IMG/VR virus record: IMGVR_UViG_3300027320_000054
Location: 1-23,635 of that record
Length of the DNA stretch: 23,635 nt
From: a virus
Strand: one strand, 5' to 3'
Within the stretch, counting starts at the first letter, position 1, and every line of letters starts with the position of its first letter. A program made the translations under genes and the position numbers. A model generated the notes under the pieces. It was not told where the DNA came from and ran no database searches. It saw only the letters and a program-made list of their open reading frames with translations. Shown piece after piece: positions 13,883 through 21,913 of this stretch.

Positions 13883-16300
13883 ATGGCACTAATCACCGAT
13901 CCAGACAACCTCTCTCAAGGCGCTTCCACCGCCGTTACCGACATCGTGTTTGGTACACCGACAGGTGCACAAGTAACCATCACCAGCGCAGGGACGGGGC
14001 TGCCGAGCATTACTGCCGGCGACTACTTTGAAATCCGGGACCATTCAGATCCAGAGAACAACGGGCTCTATTTGGAAGACGGAGGGGCACCCACAACAGG
14101 CTCCATCACCGCCAGCAAACAGACTGGTGTGAACCCCGTCGCCAACGCGGTCGGCGAGGCAGCTACCACGCTGCACACCGACGCTTCCACTGCTACCGAG
14201 AAGAGCGTCTTCTTTGACACGCTCTCTAGCGACATCTACCTGCTAGAGCAAGGTCTACTATCTACGGACGGAGCCACCATCCAGGCTCTCTACTCCTTTG
14301 CCAAGGAGGAGTGGAAGGATGACCCTGCGCTAATCCCTTTCGACTTCCCCTTCGTGGCGGTTACGCCCGAGCAGTTTGAATTCGTGTCTGGTTGGACTCC
14401 TTCCTCGGTTGCTGGTGCAACTGCTATCACCGAGAAGCTTTTGCGTACCGGAGGTTGGTCGGAGATTGACGAGCTTGGCAACCTGTCTCGTCAGTGGTTC
14501 GGCTGCATCTCGCTGGGCTCGTTCGAGGATGACGCGACAGACAACGCGTACTACGAATTCGGTAACGACCCGACTGTCGATAACACGGTCAACTTTGAGT
14601 TCCCTGGACCTGTAAACGAGGCTGTTCTCACATACGAAGATATCGGAAACCCTGCCACCTTCACCTATGTAGACGGAGGAGGGGGTGCAGATACTGTTAC
14701 CCGCGCATCCGGCTCATTCATCGACGACGGCTTCAAAGTCGGTGGGCAGATGACGACTCGGGACTCTACTACCGCACTCAATGATGGGACGTACACCATC
14801 ACGGGCGTTGCCGCACTCACATTGACGTTCGCCACAGGGTCGTTTAACACGGGCGAAGCTGATCCTCTCGTGCAGGTGTCCGTGGACAACCGCAACGCAT
14901 TTGCCCCCCGCCTTCGCGTTCGCGACGGCGACCCTAACGGCAAGAGCTACGATGCTTCAAACCTTACTGCTATCGGTCTTTCGACCCTTACGAACAAAGC
15001 TGAACGCTTCCCGCTCTCGAACGCAACCGATCTCAAAATCAGTGAGACCGATGCGAACATCGACACTATCAGTCCGTACACAGAGATTCGTCTCCGGTAC
15101 CTCGCTGCCGCATACAACCGAGAGGTCGATACGACGACGAAGCGAGATTTCGGAATCATCGTCGATGTTGGAACGTATTCACAGTCACAGGGCGCAAGTG
15201 CAAGCTCAACGCTGTTCACTTCTGCCTCGCTCTCCCTAGGCACAGGCGAAGCTTTAGCCGACTACGTAGGGGGTACGCTCTTCATTCATGAAGGCACCGA
15301 CCAAGGTTCGCACACGATCTCAGGTACACCTGTTGATAACGCGGGCACGCTGGAGATAACACTCACCGTCGCATTGACCGCGACGGAATCTAACCTCTCC
15401 TTCACCATGCAGCGGGCCACTCCAGTGGTCGCTACTGCCGAGGAAATCTACGAGAAGGTGCAACGTGAGCTAAGGCAGACCACCGACATCGACCAGACCT
15501 CTGGCGTCGTCATTGGCCGTGTTGCCGACTCCCTGCTCACCTTTGTCGGCGATACGCTCAACACAGGCGTCTCTACGCCGAGTAACCCCAATGGCGGTGG
15601 CTCTGGTGTCTTCATCGAAGGCTTCGACTCCAACGACACCAACCGTCTTGGATTCACCGACAACGCAGCAACTCTCCGCAACTTTCCGTTCGTTGCCGCT
15701 GGTACGATCTCGTTCAACCCAAACCTCGTCAACGATTCTGCGGGGAGCTACTGGATGTTCTTTACCTATACCACTCGAACTGCTGTAGCCGACTTGGCTA
15801 TCTCGTCTGCGGTAGGTGACGACGCATCCATCGACTCGGCAGGATCTAACTTCCCTGCTGGTCTCGCACAGAACGACCACGTAACACTGTCTGGATTCGT
15901 CAACGAAGAGAACAATGGGGTCTGGATTATCACCGACGCTGCGCCATCAACGTCGCAGTTCGACGCTCGCAAGATGAGCGGTGATACCGTGGTTGACGAG
16001 GCTGCTGTGGCGGGTAATCTCGATGAGAATCCAATCAACAGCCCCGACGCTATCCTCGTAGACAACAACGCGGGGACGGACATCTCCGGTACCATCGGCG
16101 CAGCCTCGGTCGGCTTCGATTTCGATTACGATGGGAATACCCAGGGGGGGCGAACCGCTGCTACAGACGCAGCCATCACGCTCCGCGCTATTGGATTAGA
16201 GACTGGTCAGTACGTCGAAACCACGGGTACGATTACGAGAAACACTGGATTGAGTTTCTCGCTCGTTGCAGGCCTGGAACGTAACTACTCCAACCCATAG
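13883..16300 (+). CDS. Large tail-fibre/adsorption protein with four inserted beta modules
   Basis: 805 residues. The backbone carries STDGATIQALYSFAKEEWKD, then VAVTPEQFEFVSGW and RTGGWSEIDELGN, and ends VGFDFDYDGNTQGGRTAATD ... LVAGLERNYSNP. I associate this pattern with phage tail or fibre structural proteins. Four related beta modules interrupt it: A (about 29-97), B (268-325), C (440-510) and D (638-712). A and D are most alike (DYFEIRDHSDPENNGLY versus DHVTLSGFVNEENNGVW, both followed by Thr/Ser, A-K-S turns and an Ala-rich strand). No enzyme motif is visible. Arginine codons are 24 CGN and 2 AGR, unlike the 999-residue gene. The gene opens the fibre block, with a promoter and AGGAAAG upstream. 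A host-contact or baseplate role is likely; exact position on the virion is unknown. Confidence 0.68.
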   Translation: MALITDPDNLSQGASTAVTDIVFGTPTGAQVTITSAGTGLPSITAGDYFEIRDHSDPENNGLYLEDGGAPTTGSITASKQTGVNPVANAVGEAATTLHTDASTATEKSVFFDTLSSDIYLLEQGLLSTDGATIQALYSFAKEEWKDDPALIPFDFPFVAVTPEQFEFVSGWTPSSVAGATAITEKLLRTGGWSEIDELGNLSRQWFGCISLGSFEDDATDNAYYEFGNDPTVDNTVNFEFPGPVNEAVLTYEDIGNPATFTYVDGGGGADTVTRASGSFIDDGFKVGGQMTTRDSTTALNDGTYTITGVAALTLTFATGSFNTGEADPLVQVSVDNRNAFAPRLRVRDGDPNGKSYDASNLTAIGLSTLTNKAERFPLSNATDLKISETDANIDTISPYTEIRLRYLAAAYNREVDTTTKRDFGIIVDVGTYSQSQGASASSTLFTSASLSLGTGEALADYVGGTLFIHEGTDQGSHTISGTPVDNAGTLEITLTVALTATESNLSFTMQRATPVVATAEEIYEKVQRELRQTTDIDQTSGVVIGRVADSLLTFVGDTLNTGVSTPSNPNGGGSGVFIEGFDSNDTNRLGFTDNAATLRNFPFVAAGTISFNPNLVNDSAGSYWMFFTYTTRTAVADLAISSAVGDDASIDSAGSNFPAGLAQNDHVTLSGFVNEENNGVWIITDAAPSTSQFDARKMSGDTVVDEAAVAGNLDENPINSPDAILVDNNAGTDISGTIGAASVGFDFDYDGNTQGGRTAATDAAITLRAIGLETGQYVETTGTITRNTGLSFSLVAGLERNYSNP

Positions 16301-16364
16301 TACGTACTAGCTGGGGCACTGTAAAATGTTGCAGTATACCAGTATACATGGTAACATCAAGGCA

Positions 16365-16697
16365 ATGACAACAAGCATACGATGTAAAGCCTGTAGACAG
16401 CTTAAGAACGCAGAAGACGAGCTTCGGGACGAACAGGCCCGGCTCGTCGAGCGCTCTGAGGAGCTGGTGCATGTCCGGAAGCAGGTCGACGAAGCCTACG
16501 CCAAGATCACTGCCCAGAAGCAGCAGGTCAACGACGCGTTCAAAGAGCTAAACGCAATCAACAATAACCTTGGGCACAAGTCCATGTCTGTCATTGAGCT
16601 TAGGGACTTCATCAAAGACCTACGCAACGAAGCAGGTAAGCAGGGCAACGACAAACTCAAGGACGAGTGTGTAGCTGTCCTTGAGAAATGGAAGTGA
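16365..16697 (+). CDS. Coiled-coil protein with N-terminal CxxC
   Basis: 110 residues from ATG 16365 (AAGG close upstream), or 123 from ATG 16326. The earlier start would include the paired AGTATAC repeats (16333-16339, 16341-16347) as coding sequence. RCKACRQL gives a single CxxC near the start, followed by a long helix with heptads (AEDELRDEQARLVERSEELVHVRKQVDEAYAK...). A second helix, MSVIELRDFIKDLRNEAG, lies near the end. No family is recognised. It lies between two fibre genes and ends 3 bases before the next start, so it may be a fibre chaperone or connector. A lone CxxC could bind metal across a dimer. Confidence 0.6.
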   Translation: MTTSIRCKACRQLKNAEDELRDEQARLVERSEELVHVRKQVDEAYAKITAQKQQVNDAFKELNAINNNLGHKSMSVIELRDFIKDLRNEAGKQGNDKLKDECVAVLEKWK

Positions 16698-16700
16698 TTT

Positions 16701-17117
16701 ATGGTCGGAGTCGTCATCACAGCGCAAGGGTCGCAGGCTCACTGGGATTTTATCTTGTGCAACTTTCGCCCAGACGTAATCTACGTCCATGGCGACCCCG
16801 CGCTCATCACTAGCAGCGTACTTCACGACGCGACACCAATCACTTGTCCAGATGACCTACCGTCCGACTACAGCATCGTTCTGCTAGCACCTACGAACGG
16901 CGCAAACATCCAAGGGGACACCAGCCTCGTAGACTTCGTGCATCCAGCGAATGCTGTGTACTGGTTCGGTAGCGATGCGAATCACATAGATGATGAGGTC
17001 TTCGCAAACCGCGCCCCCGACTCCAAGGTGTTCATACCGACTGACTCGGTTGACCAAATGTATGCAGACTCGGCCTGGGCTGTAGTTGCGTGGGATCGAA
17101 GATGCAAGGAGGCGTAG
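16701..17117 (+). CDS. Small protein with SPOUT (TrmH-like) resemblance
   Basis: 138 residues, ATG 16701 shortly after the previous stop; GGAAG upstream. Residues 60-79 (VLLAPTNGANIQGDTSLVDF) resemble the start of SpoU/TrmH methyltransferases (LVxPxNxGNIGxxxR). FGSDANHIDDEVF (89-101) and VFIPTDSVDQMYADSAWAVV (110-129) fall where motifs FGxExxGL and IPT-x-LNLxxA occur in that family. Key residues differ: the glycine and asparagine that shape the AdoMet knot are not kept, so activity is doubtful. It lies between two fibre genes, an odd place for an RNA methyltransferase. It may be a fold reused as an assembly or structural factor. The resemblance is by eye and could be convergent. Confidence 0.45.
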   Translation: MVGVVITAQGSQAHWDFILCNFRPDVIYVHGDPALITSSVLHDATPITCPDDLPSDYSIVLLAPTNGANIQGDTSLVDFVHPANAVYWFGSDANHIDDEVFANRAPDSKVFIPTDSVDQMYADSAWAVVAWDRRCKEA

Positions 17118-18770
17118 ATGGCAATCACAGACAACAGAACGCTCCTATCTGGATTCGAGACAGTGGACACAGTAACGACACCGGATGACCTCTCGGGATC
17201 CGCCGGCGGCACGGCGGATACTGAGATTTTCATCCAGGGCTCACGCTCCTTCGGCTACTACTCGGGTTCATCACGCGACGGGCTCCTCTACGACGCTGGC
17301 ACTGCTCAGAACTGGAGCGGGAACACGTTCTATCTCTGGGTGAACTGCGGTATCGCGGGCTTGCTCAACACGAAAGCAGCGGGCGGTATGACCGTTCGCT
17401 TCTGTGGAGCAACAGTAAGCGACTGGTTTGAGGTCTACGTCGCAGGATCAGACGACTATCCAAAAGCAGTGAACGGCGGCTGGGTGATGCTCGTGGTGGA
17501 CATCGACAAAGCGTCGGCAAGTCCAGACAACACCAACGGGACGGCACCAGCGGCATCAGCAGTCCGATATGTCGGAGTGACTACACAGACGCCGACGATG
17601 CCCCGAATGGCTGACAACACCTGGGTAGACGCGATGTGGCGCCTACCTTCGGCAACACCAGGGATCCAAGTTGAGGGTCAAAACACAGGATCAGTAGACT
17701 GGACTTGGGACGACATCGTAGCTACGGCAGAGGCAGGAGCTTGGGGCACTGCTAAGAGTGGAACAGGTGGGTCTGTAGACATCAACACACCGATTCGATT
17801 CGGTGCAAATGATGCTGTGACTCACGGCTTCAGCGACACGAACAAAACCATCCTGTGGGAAGACTGGGACGTTGCTACGTCGTTCTACGGGCTAGAGGTA
17901 GTCGGTGGGTCGGGTGTGCAGAGCTTTGAGTTGGGGATCAAGACCGGCACAGGGGATGACGCATCAGGCGCACAAGGCTGCGTTGTACAGGCGGCATCTG
18001 CTGGGCAGCGTTGGTACTTCGACTGCGACGACGCGAACGTAGACGCAGCCAACCTTTATGGTTGTTCGTTCATTCACGGCGGTGACTTCCAGTTGGACGG
18101 CGCGACTGTGAGTGCTATCTCTACGCTTTTCATTGATTGCACGTCGGCACAGCTGAGCAACATTGGCGACTTCTTGGCCTGCACGGTCATCAATGCCAAC
18201 ACAGCAGACGGCGTTCCGTTCTGCTTCACAGACGACCTCACAGACATCGTTGGCTCCACCTTTCAGTTCAGTGACGGTCACGCAGTGGGACTCCTGTCTG
18301 GGGGGCCGACAACACAGACTAGCAAAGGCAACAAGTTCTCAGGCTACGCTGGTACCGCAGGTAGCAATCTCACAGCAGGTCCATCGGGAAGCACGGATGC
18401 CGCCATCGAGAACGACAATGGCAGCGCGACGATCATCAACGTCACTGGTGGAGGCGATACGCCTAGCGTCTACAACAACACAGGCACTCCATCGACGACA
18501 GTCAACAACAATGTCTCTGTGACACTCACGGGCCTGCAAAACCCGACCGAGGTCCGTGTCTACGCTTTCGGCACCACTACTGAGCTAACAGGGCAGGAGG
18601 ATGTGACCACAGGGTCCTACGCCATCACGCTCGGCGCTGGCGTCGCGGTGGACATTCGCGTCTTCTCGAAGTCTTACCTTCCAGCCGACATCCTAAACTT
18701 CACGATGCCAACCACCGACACATCGCTCCCAGTGTCTCAAGTCTTCGACCGTACCTACACGAACCCATAA
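17118..18770 (+). CDS. Tail fibre-like protein with probable beta-helix
   Basis: 550 residues; ATG 17118 abuts the previous stop and has AAGGAGG (17106-17112). The N-terminal 210 residues form a beta-rich, possibly lectin-like (jelly-roll) domain: IFIQGSRSFGYYSGSS, FYLWVNCG, GGWVMLVVDI. From about 225 to 430 the sequence has short repeated turns typical of a beta-helix (NLYGCSFIHGGDFQLDG, STLFIDCTSA, DFLACTVIN, GSTFQF). A final Ig-like domain (465-540, NNVSVTLTGLQNPTEVRVYA) ends in VFDRTYTNP, close to the LERNYSNP ending of the 805-residue protein. This is a probable receptor-binding fibre or spike. No depolymerase motif is visible. Confidence 0.65.
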   Translation: MAITDNRTLLSGFETVDTVTTPDDLSGSAGGTADTEIFIQGSRSFGYYSGSSRDGLLYDAGTAQNWSGNTFYLWVNCGIAGLLNTKAAGGMTVRFCGATVSDWFEVYVAGSDDYPKAVNGGWVMLVVDIDKASASPDNTNGTAPAASAVRYVGVTTQTPTMPRMADNTWVDAMWRLPSATPGIQVEGQNTGSVDWTWDDIVATAEAGAWGTAKSGTGGSVDINTPIRFGANDAVTHGFSDTNKTILWEDWDVATSFYGLEVVGGSGVQSFELGIKTGTGDDASGAQGCVVQAASAGQRWYFDCDDANVDAANLYGCSFIHGGDFQLDGATVSAISTLFIDCTSAQLSNIGDFLACTVINANTADGVPFCFTDDLTDIVGSTFQFSDGHAVGLLSGGPTTQTSKGNKFSGYAGTAGSNLTAGPSGSTDAAIENDNGSATIINVTGGGDTPSVYNNTGTPSTTVNNNVSVTLTGLQNPTEVRVYAFGTTTELTGQEDVTTGSYAITLGAGVAVDIRVFSKSYLPADILNFTMPTTDTSLPVSQVFDRTYTNP

Positions 18771-18775
18771 TTATA

Positions 18776-20119
18776 ATGCCTACATTCGACGGACCGAACC
18801 TCATTATCACTCTCGACTCGGGCATAACCGAGGTTGACGTGAAGACCGACTTGTACAGCGAGTGGAAGGAGTGGGTAAAGCTTAGTGACAACGCGAAGTA
18901 CCCGCCTGCATTCGCGTCGGATGGCGGCAACCCTCTTACGCCAGGCATCGACCAAGGCGCGTACTTCTTCATCCAGAACGGTTCCGGCTGGCGCATCCGC
19001 CCCCCGGAGGAAGACATCACGATCTACTTCACGGGCAACCTAGCGCCGCAAGAGCCTTCCAAGGCCATTGCGATCCCGACCCTCGGCATGTTCACCACGT
19101 TCCTAGTCGGGCTGCAACCGATCACGCAATCCGTGGAGCAGATCTTATCTCTACAGCAGGACACCGCGTACAACGGCGTCATCAACATCGACCTCCTGAC
19201 GGGCATACCCGGCACCACGTTTCCAGCGGGAACGGATGGGAGCCCTGTCAACAACCTTGACGACGCGTTCACCCTAGCTGCGAGACTAGGCATCGATGAG
19301 TTCCATGGGCGCGGCCTGTACATCGCAGATCGGGACTTCATCGACGTCACCCTGAGAGGCGCGGGTCAGCCTGCGTACATCTCGCTGGAAGGCTTCGACT
19401 TCACGGACACCATCTTTGAGGACATGGCTGTGACGGGGGACGGAGGGGGGTCGACTGGCTGCATCTTCAAGAGGTGCAACGTATCAAACGTCACAAATCT
19501 GTCTGCGTCGTTCATCGACTGCGTTTTCTCCGGGGATAACGCAGTTATCCCTGCGAGTGCCGGCAACCAAAACTTCCTCGGTAACTGCGCGTCGTTCGTG
19601 CCAGGCTCTGGGCGGCCATCCTTCTCGCTCAGCAACTCGGCAACTAACCTGCAAATCCGCAATTGGCATGGGGGTCTCAACATCCGCGACGTGAACAACC
19701 CAGCTTCGGCCATCAGCATCGACATATCTAGCGGTAAGGTAGGGCTGGAGGCGAGCGTCACGGAGGGCGACATCCAGATTCGTGGTATAGGTGTACTCAA
19801 CGACGACGACTCAGGGCCGAACGCTATTGTGGACGCTACAGGACTCGTCAACGTGGCAGTGATCAACGCATCCGTCGTGCCTGACACTGCAGAGGCTGTA
19901 CACGCTAGAGATAGGTACTCTAAGAGAGACAACATGGTCTACAGCACAGAGGGCTTGCTCATCTCTGGGCGCGAGCGCTGGTTCCCTAGCAAAGCAGCTG
20001 CGGATGCGGCTACCGAGGGCGGAACTGGAGAAGGAGAAACAGATACGTTCACCATCTCCGCTTCACCTGACACAACTCCTACTAGACCTAAGACGTTTGA
20101 CAAGGTAAGAGATACCTAA
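18776..20119 (+). CDS. Tail fibre protein, adaptor N-terminus and beta-helix
   Basis: 447 residues. ATG 18776 lacks a clear ribosome site but follows the previous stop by 5 bases. The N-terminus (DVKTDLYSEWKEWVKLSDNAKY, GGNPLTPGIDQGAYFFIQNG, GWRIRPPEEDITIYFTGNL) resembles a phage fibre attachment domain. A probable short helical neck (LQPITQSVEQILSLQQDTAYNG) leads to a beta-helix-like middle (about 165-350: GCIFKRCNVSNVTNLSASFIDCVF). The C-terminus is charged then Gly/Thr-rich (EGGTGEGETDTFTISASPDT). AGG/AGA arginine codons reappear in the last 200 bases, while much of the gene uses CGC. It overlaps the next gene by one base. Role: virion attachment plus receptor binding, inferred. Confidence 0.65.
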   Translation: MPTFDGPNLIITLDSGITEVDVKTDLYSEWKEWVKLSDNAKYPPAFASDGGNPLTPGIDQGAYFFIQNGSGWRIRPPEEDITIYFTGNLAPQEPSKAIAIPTLGMFTTFLVGLQPITQSVEQILSLQQDTAYNGVINIDLLTGIPGTTFPAGTDGSPVNNLDDAFTLAARLGIDEFHGRGLYIADRDFIDVTLRGAGQPAYISLEGFDFTDTIFEDMAVTGDGGGSTGCIFKRCNVSNVTNLSASFIDCVFSGDNAVIPASAGNQNFLGNCASFVPGSGRPSFSLSNSATNLQIRNWHGGLNIRDVNNPASAISIDISSGKVGLEASVTEGDIQIRGIGVLNDDDSGPNAIVDATGLVNVAVINASVVPDTAEAVHARDRYSKRDNMVYSTEGLLISGRERWFPSKAAADAATEGGTGEGETDTFTISASPDTTPTRPKTFDKVRDT

Positions 20120-20646
20120 TGAGCTTGTCAATGTTCACGGACGGGTGGGTTTGCGACAGCAACTCTACTATTGGTATGGTAACAGACGGGTGGATTTGCA
20201 TACCGCTTGCAGACGTACCTTCAGTTGACATAGAAGACCCTTCCATCCCCCTGCATCTGTCACAGATACAGCCTGGGATGCAGCTTAGGATCGTGCTTCG
20301 AGGGGGGCACCAGATGGTTCCCAGGGTTACAAAAAGAGGAAATTTCTTAGTACCCAACGACAAAAGGAGATCCCGAAGAGGGTACGAGAAGGGTGTCCTC
20401 ATAGGTGCTGTGACTACTAATAACCCTACTTCTGGGCAGTTGTCTATGACTGTCTCAGACGAGGTTACTAGGAAGTCTTACCGCGCCGACGTACAGTACG
20501 CATCCATGGCCATAGTACAGCGTGTGGTGCAGATTACAGAGCTTATAGAGACTGCCACAACTCCAGGGGCTGCCGCCCTTGGTACTAAGCTTGTGGGCGG
20601 ACAACTTCTCAATCCCAGGGTGAAGCTTGTGCGTGTAAAATCCTAA
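20119..20646 (+). CDS. Small structural protein, first of a tandem paralogue pair
   Basis: 175 residues; starts at ATG 20119 within the preceding stop (TAATG). The N-terminus carries two copies of a motif, MFTDGWVC and MVTDGWIC, 45 bases apart. Residues about 50-175 can be aligned along the whole of the next protein: PGMQLRI, a DK pair followed by basic residues, GVLIGAVTTNNPTSGQLSM, YASMAIVQRVVQITEL and LNPRVKLVRVKS. It is beta-rich with no enzyme motif. The function is unknown; by context it is a virion protein between the fibre block and the connector genes. Confidence 0.65.
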   Translation: MSLSMFTDGWVCDSNSTIGMVTDGWICIPLADVPSVDIEDPSIPLHLSQIQPGMQLRIVLRGGHQMVPRVTKRGNFLVPNDKRRSRRGYEKGVLIGAVTTNNPTSGQLSMTVSDEVTRKSYRADVQYASMAIVQRVVQITELIETATTPGAAALGTKLVGGQLLNPRVKLVRVKS

Positions 20647-20648
20647 TT

Positions 20649-21020
20649 ATGCACATCACAAGGATAACGAGTGGAGATTTTGTCCGCATCAGGATGTCCC
20701 CACGTCAACCCCTTATATACAAGCACGTTTGCGCAGGAACTTACGAGCTTGTGGTAGGTGACAAAGAGAAGCGTGACAGGATTTGGAGCAGCGGTGTTCT
20801 GACTGGTGGCGTAATCGACAACGACCCAGAATCGGGGGTTTTGAGGATCGGCGTTGTCAACCAACAAGGTCCAGATAAGATTGTCAGGGCTACCATCCCG
20901 TACTCCAGTATAAAAATGCTGCAATTAGGTGTGGTAGAGATCCAGGAAGTGTCTGTACCTGAGTACCTTAAGGGCAAACCTCTGAAACCTAGAATTAAGT
21001 ACGAGCGTGTGCAATTTTAA
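20649..21020 (+). CDS. Small structural protein, second of a tandem paralogue pair
   Basis: 123 residues, starting 3 bases after the previous stop codon. It aligns with the C-terminal two thirds of its neighbour: SGDFVRIRM, GDKEKRDR, GVLTGGVIDNDPESGVLRI, YSSIKMLQLGVVEIQEV and LKPRIKYERVQF. It lacks the TDGW motif pair. The shared pattern, order and adjacency point to an old tandem duplication with strong divergence. Function unknown; the two products may form a hetero-oligomer. Confidence 0.62.
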   Translation: MHITRITSGDFVRIRMSPRQPLIYKHVCAGTYELVVGDKEKRDRIWSSGVLTGGVIDNDPESGVLRIGVVNQQGPDKIVRATIPYSSIKMLQLGVVEIQEVSVPEYLKGKPLKPRIKYERVQF

Positions 21021-21068
21021 CTTGCTTTACGTGTCACTTGATGAGTAAAATGCGGACTTACAATTACC

Positions 21069-21097
21069 TTGACTTTAAGCTTCTAAGATAATAAACT
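21069..21097 (+). promoter_or_regulatory. Weak candidate promoter in an 83-base gap
   Basis: TTGACT (21069-21074) lies 17 bases from TAAACT (21092-21097). Both are partial matches, and the gap (21021-21103) is AT-rich with no clear terminator. ATG 21104 has no evident ribosome site. A separate start of transcription here is possible but weakly supported. Confidence 0.22.
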
Positions 21098-21103
21098 CCA
21101 ATA

Positions 21104-21913
21104 ATGGCACAGAACTTGAATCTGGGCACTGCTGTAGATTTTCAGACCGGTTTTCAGGACGGGCTAGTAAATAACAGGGGCGTTCAAATGATACATGAGA
21201 TAGGTTTAGCCTGTACGTGTAGGGTCGAGGACGTGTACGCCAGTACTAGGGATGACGGAGAAGAGGCAAGGAGGGAGCCCTTCTGCACCAGGTGCGGGCG
21301 AGATGGGTACCTGTTCCGGTCCCCTGCCCTTATAACGGGTATCTTTACCGGTGCTAGACACCAGAGAAATGTTCTTGACTCGGGTATCTATTTGCCTGGA
21401 GACGCAATTTTTAGCCCTACCCCTAACTACCCCACGTGCGACGGGGATGGTAGGCACATAGGGACCGCTGATAAGCTGACAGCTACCTGGCCAGAGCCTA
21501 TTGACGAAGGCCACGTACTGATTCGTGGGTCGGGGTCCAAGGCTGCCGCCGAAGGCATAATCACTATGCTTGATGACGATGAGGATAGGCTGTGGTACGA
21601 GCCCGCATCCTCCATCTGGTGTGAGGATGAGTTCGGTGTCGTGTACCAAGAAGGTACGGATTTTGAGCTAGGACCTGGTAAGATTATAAAGTGGGTCGGC
21701 GGCCAGCCAGACGTAGGAGTTAGGTTCTCTATCAAATACAATGCATATTTTGAGTGGATCGCCTTCCAGCCACCAACCGAGAGGCGTGATCGGGATGGTA
21801 GAAATCTTGGAGAGTTAGTCAATCTTCGTAAGAGGCACGTACAACTGATCAACACAAGCCCTTTTGCTACGTCGGAGGACAAGAGATCACTTCAAGCTAG
21901 GGTGTCCTGCTAA
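21104..21913 (+). CDS. Virion-block protein with N-terminal CxC/CxxC zinc-ribbon-like motif
   Basis: 269 residues. Cys pairs at 37/39 (ACTCRVED) and 61/64 (FCTRCGRDG) form a probable zinc ribbon of the same order as in the 69-residue protein at 3994-4203. The rest is beta-rich: FSPTPNYPTCDGDG, KLTATWPEPIDEGHVLIRG, VVYQEGTDFELGPGKIIKWVGG. The stretch with EGTDFELG...KIIKWVGG...VRFSIKYNAYFEW is a typical Ig-like pattern of phage virion proteins. It overlaps the next gene by one base, and together with it may form part of the head-tail connector. The exact role is not recognised. Confidence 0.62.
   Translation: MAQNLNLGTAVDFQTGFQDGLVNNRGVQMIHEIGLACTCRVEDVYASTRDDGEEARREPFCTRCGRDGYLFRSPALITGIFTGARHQRNVLDSGIYLPGDAIFSPTPNYPTCDGDGRHIGTADKLTATWPEPIDEGHVLIRGSGSKAAAEGIITMLDDDEDRLWYEPASSIWCEDEFGVVYQEGTDFELGPGKIIKWVGGQPDVGVRFSIKYNAYFEWIAFQPPTERRDRDGRNLGELVNLRKRHVQLINTSPFATSEDKRSLQARVSC

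Noticed and set aside
15470-15880. Minus-strand frames opposite the 805-residue gene
   Set aside because: They are in the antisense frame of a GC-richer fibre gene, rich in Arg/Val, without domains or ribosome sites.
8454-16309. Shared 11-mer TAGTACGTACT (8458, 16298) inside palindromic contexts
   Set aside because: Shared 11-mers are expected by chance many times in 23 kb, one copy is inside a coding region, and no other element accompanies them.
20643-20924. Minus-strand 93-residue frame opposite the second paralogue
   Set aside because: The plus-strand frame is supported by similarity to its neighbour; the minus frame has no support.
21021-21103. Possible tRNA or small RNA in the AT-rich gap
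   Set aside because: There is no cloverleaf, no T-loop motif and no stable hairpin; the gap is too short and too AT-rich.
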